From Gemmatimonadales bacterium (GTDB taxonomy: Bacteria > Gemmatimonadota > Gemmatimonadetes > Gemmatimonadales > GWC2-71-9): 8,199 nucleotides of DNA. The notes below the pieces were generated by a model that had not been told where the DNA came from, did no database searches, and saw only the letters and a program-made list of their open reading frames with translations. Location of the stretch: positions 1 through 8,199 of the forward strand of contig JACCSZ010000435.1 in NCBI GenBank assembly GCA_013812695.1, written 5' to 3'. The translations under genes were made by a program, and so were the position numbers. This document shows, piece by piece, positions 1 to 5,935 of the stretch (the first letter of the stretch is position 1; every line of letters begins with the position of its first letter).

Positions 1-254
1 GCTCCGCGGCGCGGGGCCGGCGGCGGCGACTCGAGGAGCGCGAGGGGGGGCGCCGCTTTGCCGCGCGTCGCGAGGCCGGCGCGCAGCAAGCCCTCGATCG
101 CGTCGCCCGAGGTGGCCGCGGAGCTCATGGACACCGGGCAAACCTGGGCGACGGGAATGCCTCGGTCGAGGATGAGGACCACCTCGCCGGCACGGACCGC
201 GGCCAGGAGGGCGCTCAGACCATTCTTCGCCTCGGAAACCGAGTACCTTTTCAT
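1..254 (-). CDS. Phd/YefM-type type II antitoxin, partial (3' end off the left edge)
   Basis: Reading the minus strand from the ATG at 252-254 gives 84 uninterrupted codons with no stop before the window edge. The protein begins MKRYSVSEAKNGLSALLAAV, then RAGEVVLILDRGIPVAQVCP. This is the Phd/YefM fold signature: an N-terminal strand, a helix with the SEAK-type segment, then a beta hairpin with 'dRG.PVA.v.P' at about residues 31-41. These dimeric DNA-binding proteins neutralise a partner toxin and repress their own operon. The later part, with LLRAGLAT at about residues 65-72 followed by a Pro-rich stretch, resembles the disordered toxin-binding tail of solo-PIN (VapB-like) partners. The toxin gene would be expected just beyond the left edge. 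No Shine-Dalgarno is visible before the ATG, but a consensus -10 box is. The family call is firm; the toxin partner is inferred. Confidence 0.86.
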   Translation of the reverse strand, partial: MKRYSVSEAKNGLSALLAAVRAGEVVLILDRGIPVAQVCPVSMSSAATSGDAIEGLLRAGLATRGKAAPPLALLESPPPAPRRG

Positions 255-260
255 CTGTCT

Positions 261-266
261 ATTATA
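261..266 (-). promoter_or_regulatory. Consensus -10 box (TATAAT) for the antitoxin gene, predicted leaderless
   Basis: The minus strand reads TATAAT exactly, in GC-rich surroundings. The seventh base after its last T is position 254, the A of the antitoxin ATG, so initiation at the normal distance would produce an mRNA with no leader. No convincing -35 hexamer is visible 16-18 bp upstream, as is common for leaderless promoters that rely on the -10 box. This is a prediction from sequence only. Confidence 0.55.
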
Positions 267-379
267 GCCAGTTCGTAGAGGCCACGCCAGGCTCTCTCTC
301 AGGTAGCGGCAGTAGGTGCCAGTCAGCCGCACGCACTCGCGCAGTTCTCATAAAAGCAGGACCGCAGGAGGAGAGCATC

Positions 380-523
380 ATGGGCACTCGCAGACGGTAC
401 CCCCACGCGTCTGAAGGAAGGCTCCAGGTGATGAAACGCTGTAGCGCCGTCTGCTCCTGTCGCTCACCGTCTGGTCAGATGGTGTACCTCGACATGCGCG
501 AGCCCGACAGTCACGGCAGGTAA
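380..523 (+). CDS. Possible small protein of 47 aa, unknown function
   Basis: An ATG at 380 is preceded by AGGAGGAG at 366-373 with a 6-base spacer, the strongest ribosome binding site in the window. It opens 47 sense codons ending at TAA 521-523. The product is basic and Arg-rich at its N-terminus (MGTRRRYPH), has three clustered cysteines (C21, C25, C27 within RCSAVCSC) and ends REPDSHGR. There is no signal peptide or membrane segment. The last 13 bases overlap, tail to tail, the end of the metallopeptidase gene on the other strand. I recognise no family. The ribosome binding site favours a real gene. Against it are the short length, the lack of a convincing promoter (only a weak AT-rich CATAAA near 349-354), and the fact that a purine-rich SD can arise by chance. 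Confidence 0.35.
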   Translation: MGTRRRYPHASEGRLQVMKRCSAVCSCRSPSGQMVYLDMREPDSHGR

Positions 524-1554
524 GACCCCCGCTGCACGTAGTTCATTGCCAGCCCCGTCACCATCGTCGTGAACGCCACGATGGCCGTGGTCTCACGGTT
601 GGTCGCGTAGCCCTGCTGGAGCTGCCCGGCCCGCTCCGCCAGGAAGCGGAGAAGCACCCGCGTGCGCTCGGGGAAATGGCCGGTCCAGCGAAACACGTTG
701 GCCATCAGCTCCGGCTCGAGCCGCCGGATGAGCGCCGCGGCCGGCGCCAGCGCTTCGTCGGCCACGGTCTCGCCGTCCGCTCCGAGATCCTCGAAGATCG
801 CCAGCAGCGCGCCGTCGAGACCCGGCGGCATCTCGCCTTGCGCCGACGGATCGTCCCGGTAGTAGTGGTCGAGGGAGTACTCGATCTCGCCCACGTCCTC
901 ATCCAGGTCGGTATCGGTCACCACGGGTTCCCGCTCCCGCAGGGCCGCCATCGTGCGCTCGCAGTATGCCAGCTTGGCCGCGGCCACCGGCCACGCGCCG
1001 TACGCCTTGCGCCAGTCGAGCCCCGGCGTCAGCCACACCGCGAACGTCTCCGCCCAATCCTCGTCCGGATGCTTCTGCGCGTACCAGCCGGGCAGATGCC
1101 GCACGTAGCGCCGGCTGAACGGCTCGGGGCGGTACTCCTCGCCGTAGGGCTGGGTGATCGCGCCGAACTGCTTGACCCACTCCTGCTCGTCGTACAGCCT
1201 GTAGGCGTAGTTGACCGCGTGGCCCATCTCGTGGCGCAGATACCGGAGGATGTCGGCCCGGTCGAACCCCTCCACGTGGCCCACCCGCTCGGCGTGGAGC
1301 GCGGTCAGGTCGGGACGCGCGAGGTAGAACGGGATGGCGACGGCCACCGTCTCGAACGGGACGCCCCATTCGGTCGACAGATAGAAACGGGGCCGGACCC
1401 GGGTGACGCCCGCCGTCCGGAGCTCGGCCTGGAGCTCATCCAGGATGGGCTCGAGCCGGGTGCCCTCGATGGTCAGACCCAGGTCGCGGATCGGCGTCGA
1501 CCAGAGATTGGACTCGTGAAAATGCGCGGCGTCGGCGGCCATGGCCGGTAACAT
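511..1554 (-). CDS. Putative HExxH zinc metallopeptidase (Peptidase_Mx-like)
   Basis: This 347-aa protein carries HEMGH at residues 108-112, where the two His would bind zinc and Glu109 would be the catalytic base. Downstream, PDEDWAETFAVWL (about 163-175) offers Glu169 as the probable third ligand. The pairing of HExGH with 'EDWAET' resembles the putative zinc-binding metallopeptidase family Peptidase_Mx, though the N-terminal zinc-ribbon common there is absent. Residues 210-245 are very acidic, and 245-345 are mostly helical with a mildly hydrophobic end (about 323-340). There is no signal peptide, so a cytoplasmic protein is likely. The ATG at 1554 is chosen because GGAAGG lies 8 bases upstream on the minus strand; the internal ATG at 1542 lacks an SD. 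The gene is divergent from the lipid kinase. Substrate is unknown. The zinc-protease fold is well supported; the exact family is not. Confidence 0.8.
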   Translation of the reverse strand: MLPAMAADAAHFHESNLWSTPIRDLGLTIEGTRLEPILDELQAELRTAGVTRVRPRFYLSTEWGVPFETVAVAIPFYLARPDLTALHAERVGHVEGFDRADILRYLRHEMGHAVNYAYRLYDEQEWVKQFGAITQPYGEEYRPEPFSRRYVRHLPGWYAQKHPDEDWAETFAVWLTPGLDWRKAYGAWPVAAAKLAYCERTMAALREREPVVTDTDLDEDVGEIEYSLDHYYRDDPSAQGEMPPGLDGALLAIFEDLGADGETVADEALAPAAALIRRLEPELMANVFRWTGHFPERTRVLLRFLAERAGQLQQGYATNRETTAIVAFTTMVTGLAMNYVQRGSYLP

Positions 1555-1560
1555 ACATGC

Positions 1561-1566
1561 TACCTT
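1561..1566 (+). promoter_or_regulatory. Possible TANNNT -10 box for leaderless start of the lipid kinase
   Basis: TACCTT ends 7 bases before the A of the kinase ATG at 1573, the same geometry as the antitoxin promoter. No plus-strand Shine-Dalgarno is visible before this ATG, which makes a leaderless start attractive. TANNNT is a weak motif that arises often by chance, so confidence is low. Confidence 0.25.
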
Positions 1567-1568
1567 CC
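1563..1568 (-). promoter_or_regulatory. Shine-Dalgarno (GGAAGG) of the metallopeptidase gene
   Basis: The minus strand reads GGAAGG, 8 bases before the ATG at 1554. It fixes the upstream start rather than the in-frame ATG at 1542. The same bases lie within the 18-bp gap shared with the divergent lipid kinase gene. Confidence 0.6.
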
Positions 1569-1572
1569 AGCC

Positions 1573-2457
1573 ATGACGTGCCGTGCGTTATTGCTGGTGA
1601 ATCCCGGCGCGCGCCAGGGCAGCGAGGGCGTGCGGGAGCTCCGGGCAGCGCTCGAAGGTCACGGCTTCGCGCTCGTGGACGACCCCGATGCGGGACCCGA
1701 GCGGTTCCCCGAGCTGATCGCCCGCCACCGCGAAGACGTGGACGCGGTCCTGGCGGGCGGTGGCGACGGCACCCTCAACGCCGCCGTGCAGGGCCTCGTC
1801 GGCACCAGCCTTCCGCTCGGCGTGCTTCCCCTCGGCACCGCCAACAACTTGGCCCGCACGCTCGGCATCCCGCCCGACATCGCTGCCGCCGCCGCGATCG
1901 CGGCTCGCGGCCACCGGCGCCGGATCGACCTCGGGCTCGTCAACGATCGCTACTTCTTCACCACCGCCAGCATCGGGCTCAGCGTGCAGATCACGGAGCA
2001 GCTGTCCAGCGAGAGCAAACGGCGCTGGGGGACGCTGGCCTATGCGGTGGCCGCGGTCCGCGTGCTCGCGCGGGCGCCAAGGTTTCATGCGGAGATCTCG
2101 TGGGAGGGCGGCACCCGGCGGAGCCGGACGCTACAGATCGTCGTGGGCAACGGCCGGTACTACGGGCAGGCCCTCGCGGTGGCCGAGGACGCGGCCATCG
2201 ACGATGCGCGGCTCGACCTGTACTCGCTGGAAGTGCGCCACTGGTGGCAGCTTCTCGGCCTGCTGCCGGCGCTCCGGCGCGGAAGCCACGGCGAGCACGA
2301 CCGGGTCGAGGCCATCCGGGGGACGGCGTTCGAGGTCCGCACGAGGACGCTGCGGGACATCAACATCGACGGCGAGGTCTGCCTCCGTACCCCCGCGACG
2401 TTCCGGGTCGTGCCAGGCGCCATCGAGGTGTTCGCCCCGACCGACGGCGCGGGGTGA
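1573..2457 (+). CDS. Diacylglycerol kinase-family lipid kinase (YegS/DgkB-like)
   Basis: The 294-aa product has the full diacylglycerol/sphingosine kinase catalytic pattern: VNP at 9-11, the nucleotide-binding GGGDGT at 62-67, PLGTANNLAR at 86-95, a 'GNGRYYG...DDARLDLY' segment at about 192-217, and INIDGE at 263-268, where the family's catalytic acidic residue lies. Such enzymes phosphorylate lipids (diacylglycerol, phosphatidylglycerol or other acceptors) with ATP at the cytoplasmic membrane face. The length is normal (about 290-310 aa), and there is no signal peptide. The first codons run directly into the conserved VNP strand, so the ATG at 1573 is the natural start. The gene ends in a GTGA overlap with the MFS gene, implying translational coupling. 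It could feed diacylglycerol back into phospholipid synthesis or make a modified lipid; the substrate cannot be read from sequence. Confidence 0.93.
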   Translation: MTCRALLLVNPGARQGSEGVRELRAALEGHGFALVDDPDAGPERFPELIARHREDVDAVLAGGGDGTLNAAVQGLVGTSLPLGVLPLGTANNLARTLGIPPDIAAAAAIAARGHRRRIDLGLVNDRYFFTTASIGLSVQITEQLSSESKRRWGTLAYAVAAVRVLARAPRFHAEISWEGGTRRSRTLQIVVGNGRYYGQALAVAEDAAIDDARLDLYSLEVRHWWQLLGLLPALRRGSHGEHDRVEAIRGTAFEVRTRTLRDINIDGEVCLRTPATFRVVPGAIEVFAPTDGAG

Positions 2458-3623
2458 CCGCGCCGCGGGTCCCGTCCACGGTCAAGGGGCTGTCGCTCGT
2501 CTCGCTGTTCAACGACTTCGCGAGCGAGATGGTCTACCCGCTGCTGCCGGCGTTCGTCACCGGCACGCTCGGCGGCGGTGCCACGCTCCTCGGCCTGCTC
2601 GACGGCGCGGCGGACCTGACCTCCGCGGCGGTCAAGGTCGTGAGCGGGCGGCTGGCCGACCGGCCGCGCTGGCGCGGCCCGCTCATCCTGGCCGGCTACG
2701 CGACGGCGGTGCTGGTGCGGCCGCTCATCGCGGTGGCGGGAGCGGCGTGGCAGGTGGTGGGCTTTCGGGTGATCGACCGCGTGGGCAAAGGCATCCGCAC
2801 CCCGCCGCGCGACGCCCTGATCGCGGGCGTCACGATCCCGGAGCTCCGCGGGCGCGCCTTCGGCTTCCACCGGGCCGCCGATCATTTCGGCGCGGTGGTG
2901 GGCTCGCTCGTGGCATGGTACCTCCTCTCGCGCGGCGTCGAGGTGCGGCAGGTGATCGAATGGAGTGTGGTTCCGGGCGTCGTCGCCTTTCTCGTGCTGG
3001 CGGTCGTGCTGCGCGGCACCAGGGCGGTCCCGCCGATTCCCACGCCGGCCTCGGCCACGGACGCCGGTGGCCGGATCTTCTGGGCACCGGTTCTGGCGCT
3101 CACCGCCCTGGTCATCTTCCGAGTGCCCGAAGCGCTCCTGCTGCTCAGGCTCCAGGATGCAGGCGTGGCGGTCGCACTGGTTCCGCTCGTGTGGGCCGGC
3201 CTTCACGTGGTGCGGAGCGCCAGCTCCTACCCCGGCGGCTGGCTCTCCGACCGCCTGGGGCCGCGGGCCACCGTGGCGGCGGGCGGGCTGCTCTTCGCCG
3301 CGGTGGCCGTCGCGCTCGGCTGGGCGCCCGTTCCGGCCGTGGCAGTGGCCAGTTTCCTCTGCCTCGGCCTCGTGGCCGGACTCACCGAGTCCGCCGAGCG
3401 GGCCATGGTGGCGCGCCTGGCGCCCGTACGGACCGGGCGGGGCTTCGGTCTGTATCATGCATTGACGGGCGCGGCCGCCCTGCCGGCCGGTCTGCTGTTC
3501 GGATGGCTGTACGAGACGATGGGCGGACCGGTGGCGCTCGCGGCGAGCGCGGCGGGCATGACGGCCGCGGTCACCGCGTGGCTCATCGCATCACCAGGGG
3601 TTCAGGAGAGGCAATCGACATGA
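2454..3623 (+). CDS. MFS transporter, 12-TM, substrate unknown
   Basis: The GTG at 2454-2456 overlaps the kinase stop (GTGA) and opens 389 aa of major facilitator superfamily protein. Hydrophobic helices fall in two halves joined by a polar loop at about residues 187-207 (RGTRAVPPIPTPASATDAGG). Motif A appears in both halves, GRLADRPRWR at 65-74 and GWLSDRLGPR at 262-271, as expected from the internal duplication. The N-terminal FNDFASEMVYPLLPAF and the VGKGIRTPPRDAL segment (110-122) mark a widespread bacterial MFS clade usually annotated only as 'MFS transporter'. Acidic residues facing the first helices (D21, E25) could couple to protons, which is inference. The earlier in-frame codons back to 1557 are out of frame with the kinase and are not part of this gene. 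Tight coupling with a lipid kinase hints at an envelope or lipid-related substrate, without proof. Confidence 0.92.
   Translation: MTAPRVPSTVKGLSLVSLFNDFASEMVYPLLPAFVTGTLGGGATLLGLLDGAADLTSAAVKVVSGRLADRPRWRGPLILAGYATAVLVRPLIAVAGAAWQVVGFRVIDRVGKGIRTPPRDALIAGVTIPELRGRAFGFHRAADHFGAVVGSLVAWYLLSRGVEVRQVIEWSVVPGVVAFLVLAVVLRGTRAVPPIPTPASATDAGGRIFWAPVLALTALVIFRVPEALLLLRLQDAGVAVALVPLVWAGLHVVRSASSYPGGWLSDRLGPRATVAAGGLLFAAVAVALGWAPVPAVAVASFLCLGLVAGLTESAERAMVARLAPVRTGRGFGLYHALTGAAALPAGLLFGWLYETMGGPVALAASAAGMTAAVTAWLIASPGVQERQST
3604..3611 (+). promoter_or_regulatory. Shine-Dalgarno (AGGAGAGG) inside the MFS gene
   Basis: AGGAGAGG lies 8 bases before the ATG at 3620 and within the last codons of the MFS gene. 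It supports both the chosen start and independent re-initiation of the third gene in the cluster. Confidence 0.6.
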
Positions 3624-4552
3624 GGATTGGATTGGGGAGGCTGGCAAGCGCGGCGCTCGCGCTGTCGCTCGGGGCCGTCCGCGGAGCAGAGGCGCAGGTG
3701 CAGGTGAGGCTGGGCGTGCCCGGACGCGCCGCCTACTCCGAACTGCACGAAGGGCTCCGTGCCGGCACCCGCGCGGCCGACACCGTGCTCCGGATCCAGC
3801 GGCTCAAGAATCCCGCGCGGCTCTGGCGCTTCGCTCGCGCGGCGATCGCTGGAACGGGTGACTGGCAGAGCGGTCTGATCGCGCTCACCCGGCTGGCCGA
3901 GCTCCGCGACAGAGCCTACGCCGACAGCGCGGCCCGGCTTCGGCGGACGATCCTGACTGCCGAGCAGAACCCGTTCCCGGAGAACCCCGGTCTCAAGCCC
4001 GAGGACGTCGAGCCGTCGCTGCAGGCCATCGTGCTCGAGCGCCGCCGCGCAGTGGATGGCGACTCGGCCGTGCTGGCCGACATCCTCGGCCGGCTGCAGT
4101 CGAAGAACTACGATCACGGCGATGCCTGGGTCCTGGGCCGGCTCGGCGCCGGCGCCACCGATTCCCTCCGCGCACGCTTCCTCGCGGCCGACTCCACCGA
4201 ATTCAAGGTCCGCTACCTCACGCTGCTCTCCTACTTCACCGATCCGAGTCTCGTCCCGCTATTGTCGCGGGTGTACGCCGATCCCGACAGTTTCGCCGTC
4301 CCGAAACGCTATGCCATCCGCGCCTCGGACGGCCTGCTCTGGATCGGGACCCGCGAGAGCCTGCAGGCGCTGCTCGACGCGCGCGCCGAGGCCAGGACTC
4401 GGGGCGTGTACGACGATCCCAAGCTGCGCCACGCCGAGCTCGATTTTCTGGCGAATGACAGCTCGGCCGTCATCAGCCGGACCGGGCGGTGGCTCACCGA
4501 GTGGGTCGGAAGCTTGGGTCGCCTTGCGGGGCCCTCTCGTTCCGCCAAATAG
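3620..4552 (+). CDS. Secreted protein of unknown function, helical, possibly HEAT-like
   Basis: A 310-aa protein starts at the ATG overlapping the MFS stop (ATGA), behind AGGAGAGG. The N-terminus MRIGLGRLASAALALSLGAV followed by RGAEA-Q is a typical Sec signal peptide with an AxA cleavage site at about residues 23-25, so the mature protein should be periplasmic or exported. There is no lipobox Cys; the protein has no cysteine at all. The mature part is rich in Leu, Ala, Arg and Asp and predicted helical. Segments such as DSTEFKVRYLTLLSYFTDPS (191-210) and the following 'LVPLLSRVYADPD' look like HEAT/ARM-type helix pairs around 165-280, but the repeats are degenerate. I cannot name a family. 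Placement suggests it works with the lipid kinase and transporter, perhaps as a binding or scaffold protein. The gene is well supported; the function is unknown. Confidence 0.82.
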   Translation: MRIGLGRLASAALALSLGAVRGAEAQVQVRLGVPGRAAYSELHEGLRAGTRAADTVLRIQRLKNPARLWRFARAAIAGTGDWQSGLIALTRLAELRDRAYADSAARLRRTILTAEQNPFPENPGLKPEDVEPSLQAIVLERRRAVDGDSAVLADILGRLQSKNYDHGDAWVLGRLGAGATDSLRARFLAADSTEFKVRYLTLLSYFTDPSLVPLLSRVYADPDSFAVPKRYAIRASDGLLWIGTRESLQALLDARAEARTRGVYDDPKLRHAELDFLANDSSAVISRTGRWLTEWVGSLGRLAGPSRSAK

Positions 4553-4603
4553 CACGTTTTTGGCTTGTTGCACCGCGGAACGAGGCCGATAGCTGTCATC
4601 GGC
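4536..4603 (+). terminator. Two adjacent hairpins at the end of the lipid kinase cluster
   Basis: CTCGTTCCGC (4536-4545) is exactly complementary to GCGGAACGAG (4575-4584), a perfect 10-bp stem spanning the stop codon at 4550-4552. Immediately after it, GCCGAT (4585-4590) pairs with ATCGGC (4598-4603) across a 7-base loop. Neither stem is followed by a T-run; the only T-run (4557-4561) is in the first loop. This could end transcription by a non-canonical route or protect the 3' end of the mRNA. Treat it as a structured 3' region rather than a proven terminator. Confidence 0.4.
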
Positions 4604-4660
4604 GATGGGGGTGGGGCCGGAGCAATGTCGGCCGGGCCCAGTTCGAGCCGCGTGCAGGTG

Positions 4661-4728
4661 GATCCCTCGCTCCGCTCGGGATGACGGTATCCGCTCGGGA
4701 TGACGGTATCCGCTCGGGATGACAGTAC
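4661..4728. repeat. Interspersed-repeat block with three tandem 19-bp units
   Basis: Units at 4672-4690 and 4691-4709 are identical (CCGCTCGGGATGACGGTAT). The third, 4710-4728, differs at two positions. The block opens with CCCTCGCTCCGCTCGGGATG (from 4664), the core of a family of small GC-rich repeats scattered through many environmental bacterial genomes. Read on the minus strand, its core matches GTCAYCCYGAGCGRAGCGA, shared with the hairpin at 7786-7851. The tandem copies suggest slippage or unequal recombination extending one end of the element. Confidence 0.85.
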
Positions 4729-4892
4729 CCCCGGGCGACTGGCCACTGCGCTAACTCCAGAGCCCGCCGTCTGTTCGCTGGCACTCAAATTGCCCCCTGC
4801 GACACCGCCCACTCGCTCTACCCGATCACAAAATTCGATGGCCCTGCTCCACACCCGGCAGTTCCGGCTGCTGGTGGCCCGACCCTGACGAT

Positions 4893-4898
4893 GAGGTG
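4893..4898 (+). promoter_or_regulatory. Shine-Dalgarno (GAGGTG) of the GT2 gene
   Basis: GAGGTG lies 5 bases before the ATG at 4904 and decides this start over the out-of-frame ATG at 4891. Confidence 0.55.
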
Positions 4899-4903
4899 GC
4901 GTC

Positions 4904-5935
4904 ATGCTGTTGTCCGTCGTGGTGCCGTGCTACAACGAGCAGGAGGTGCTTCCCGAGACCCATCGCCGGCTGGTCGGGGTCCTGTCGGCGATTCCGGGCG
5001 TCACCTTCGAGCTCCTGTACGTGGACGACGGCAGCGCCGACGGAACTCCCGCCCGCCTCGCGCAGCTGCAGGCGGACGACCCACGCGTCCGCACCGTGCG
5101 ACTCTCGCGCAACTTCGGGCACCAGATCGCGGTCACGGCCGGGCTCGAGCACGCCTCCGGCGACGCGGTGGTCCTCATCGATGCCGACCTCCAGGATCCA
5201 CCCGAGGTCATCCCGGAGATGTTCGCCCGTTGGCGCGAAGGCTTCGAGGTCGTGTACGGCGTGCGGACCCGGCGGGCCGGCGAGACCCAGTTCAAGCTGT
5301 TCACGGCCAAGGCGTTCTATCGGCTGATCAACTGGTTGAGCGAGGTGCCCATCCCCCTCGACACCGGCGACTTCAGGCTGATGGACCGGAAGGTGGTCGA
5401 GGCGCTCAAGGCCATGCCCGAGCGCGCGCGCTTCGTTCGCGGCATGGTGAGCTGGACCGGCTTCCGGCAGTGCGCCCTGCCGTACTCCCGCGCCGCGCGC
5501 TTTGCCGGCGAGACCAAGTATCCGTTCTGGAAGATGGTGCGCTTCGCGGTGGCGGCGATCAGCTCGTTTTCGGTGGCCCCGCTCAAGCTGGCGATGTGGA
5601 CCGGGTTCGCGACCTCCGGGCTGGCCCTGGTCGGCGTCGTGTACGCCATGCTGGTCCGACTCTTCACGAACGACTGGGTGCCCGGATGGGCCGGCCTGTT
5701 CGTGGCCGTGCTGTTCCTCGGTGGGGTGCAGCTCATCTCGCTCGGCATCCTCGGCGAGTACATCGGGCGCATCTACGACGAGGTGAAGCGGCGGCCGCTG
5801 TTCCTGGTGGCGGAACGGCGCGGCTTCGAGGCTGCGGCCGCGACATCGAACGGGGGCGAACGCCCGTCCGTGCGCGACGCGGTGGTAGTGGAGCACCGGC
5901 GCATCGAGCCGACGCCCGCCGTGGGCGCGCGGTGA
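4904..5935 (+). CDS. GT2 polyprenyl-phosphate glycosyltransferase (GtrB/DPM1-like)
   Basis: The 343-aa product opens directly with the GT-A fold: VVVPCYNEQE at 5-14, YVDDGSADGT at 39-48, RLSRNFGHQ at 66-74, and the metal/nucleotide-sugar binding DADLQDPPE at 93-101. LDTGDFRLMDRK (152-163) and RFAGETKYPFWK (199-210) are typical of GtrB, ArnC and bacterial dolichol-phosphate-mannose synthase relatives. Two C-terminal membrane helices (about 227-252 and 263-285) precede the family hallmark LGEYIGRIYDEVKRRPLFLV. About 40 polar residues extend beyond it. The enzyme should move a hexose from a nucleotide sugar to undecaprenyl phosphate at the cytoplasmic membrane face; which sugar cannot be told. 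The stop overlaps the next gene (GTGA), so the two are likely translated together and used in one glycosylation pathway. Confidence 0.95.
   Translation: MLLSVVVPCYNEQEVLPETHRRLVGVLSAIPGVTFELLYVDDGSADGTPARLAQLQADDPRVRTVRLSRNFGHQIAVTAGLEHASGDAVVLIDADLQDPPEVIPEMFARWREGFEVVYGVRTRRAGETQFKLFTAKAFYRLINWLSEVPIPLDTGDFRLMDRKVVEALKAMPERARFVRGMVSWTGFRQCALPYSRAARFAGETKYPFWKMVRFAVAAISSFSVAPLKLAMWTGFATSGLALVGVVYAMLVRLFTNDWVPGWAGLFVAVLFLGGVQLISLGILGEYIGRIYDEVKRRPLFLVAERRGFEAAAATSNGGERPSVRDAVVVEHRRIEPTPAVGAR

Larger units (their letters stand above)
4553..4903. other. 351-bp intergenic region, no gene seen
   Basis: Between the secreted protein and the GT2 gene I see no credible ORF on either strand; the open frames here run through the repeat units. 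The region contains the hairpins ending at 4603, a G-rich patch (about 4605-4618), the repeat block at 4661-4728, and the only AT-rich patch (ACAAAATTC, 4828-4836), 68 bp before the next ATG. A promoter for the glycosyltransferase pair must lie here or upstream, but I find no convincing -35/-10 pair. Confidence 0.6.

Noticed and set aside
391..473. 8-bp inverted repeat (CAGACGGT / ACCGTCTG)
   Set aside because: The 67-base spacer and short arms make it easily due to chance; no regulatory role can be argued.
676..1551. Long plus-strand open frame (291 codons) antisense to the metallopeptidase
   Set aside because: High-GC antisense shadow. The minus frame has the zinc motif and an SD; this one has an Arg/Pro/His-rich composition and no recognisable domain.
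1557..2453. Upstream extension of the MFS frame to an ATG at 1557 (688 codons in total)
   Set aside because: This part overlaps the kinase in another frame and translates to Arg/Ala-rich sequence. The MFS fold begins exactly at the GTG at 2454.
2160..3458. 432-codon minus-strand open frame across the kinase and MFS genes
   Set aside because: Arg/His/Glu/Pro-rich low-complexity translation opposite well-identified genes; typical of complementary-strand shadows in GC-rich DNA.
1760..3619. Upstream extension of the secreted-protein frame to 1760 (930 codons in total)
   Set aside because: Out of frame with the kinase and MFS genes and low complexity. A clean signal peptide starts at 3620 behind an SD.
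4661..4728. Tandem 19-bp units as a CRISPR array or origin iterons
   Set aside because: The units abut without spacers, no cas or replication gene is nearby, and the core matches a dispersed repeat seen again at 7786-7851.
4309..4905. 198-codon minus-strand open frame containing RHPERSEGS
   Set aside because: That peptide is the usual artefact of translating this interspersed repeat family. The rest is antisense to the secreted-protein gene.
4891..5931. Upstream extension of the GT-C frame to 4891 (893 codons in total)
   Set aside because: Overlaps the GT2 gene in another frame with no domain. The GT-C protein begins at the GTG of the GTGA overlap.
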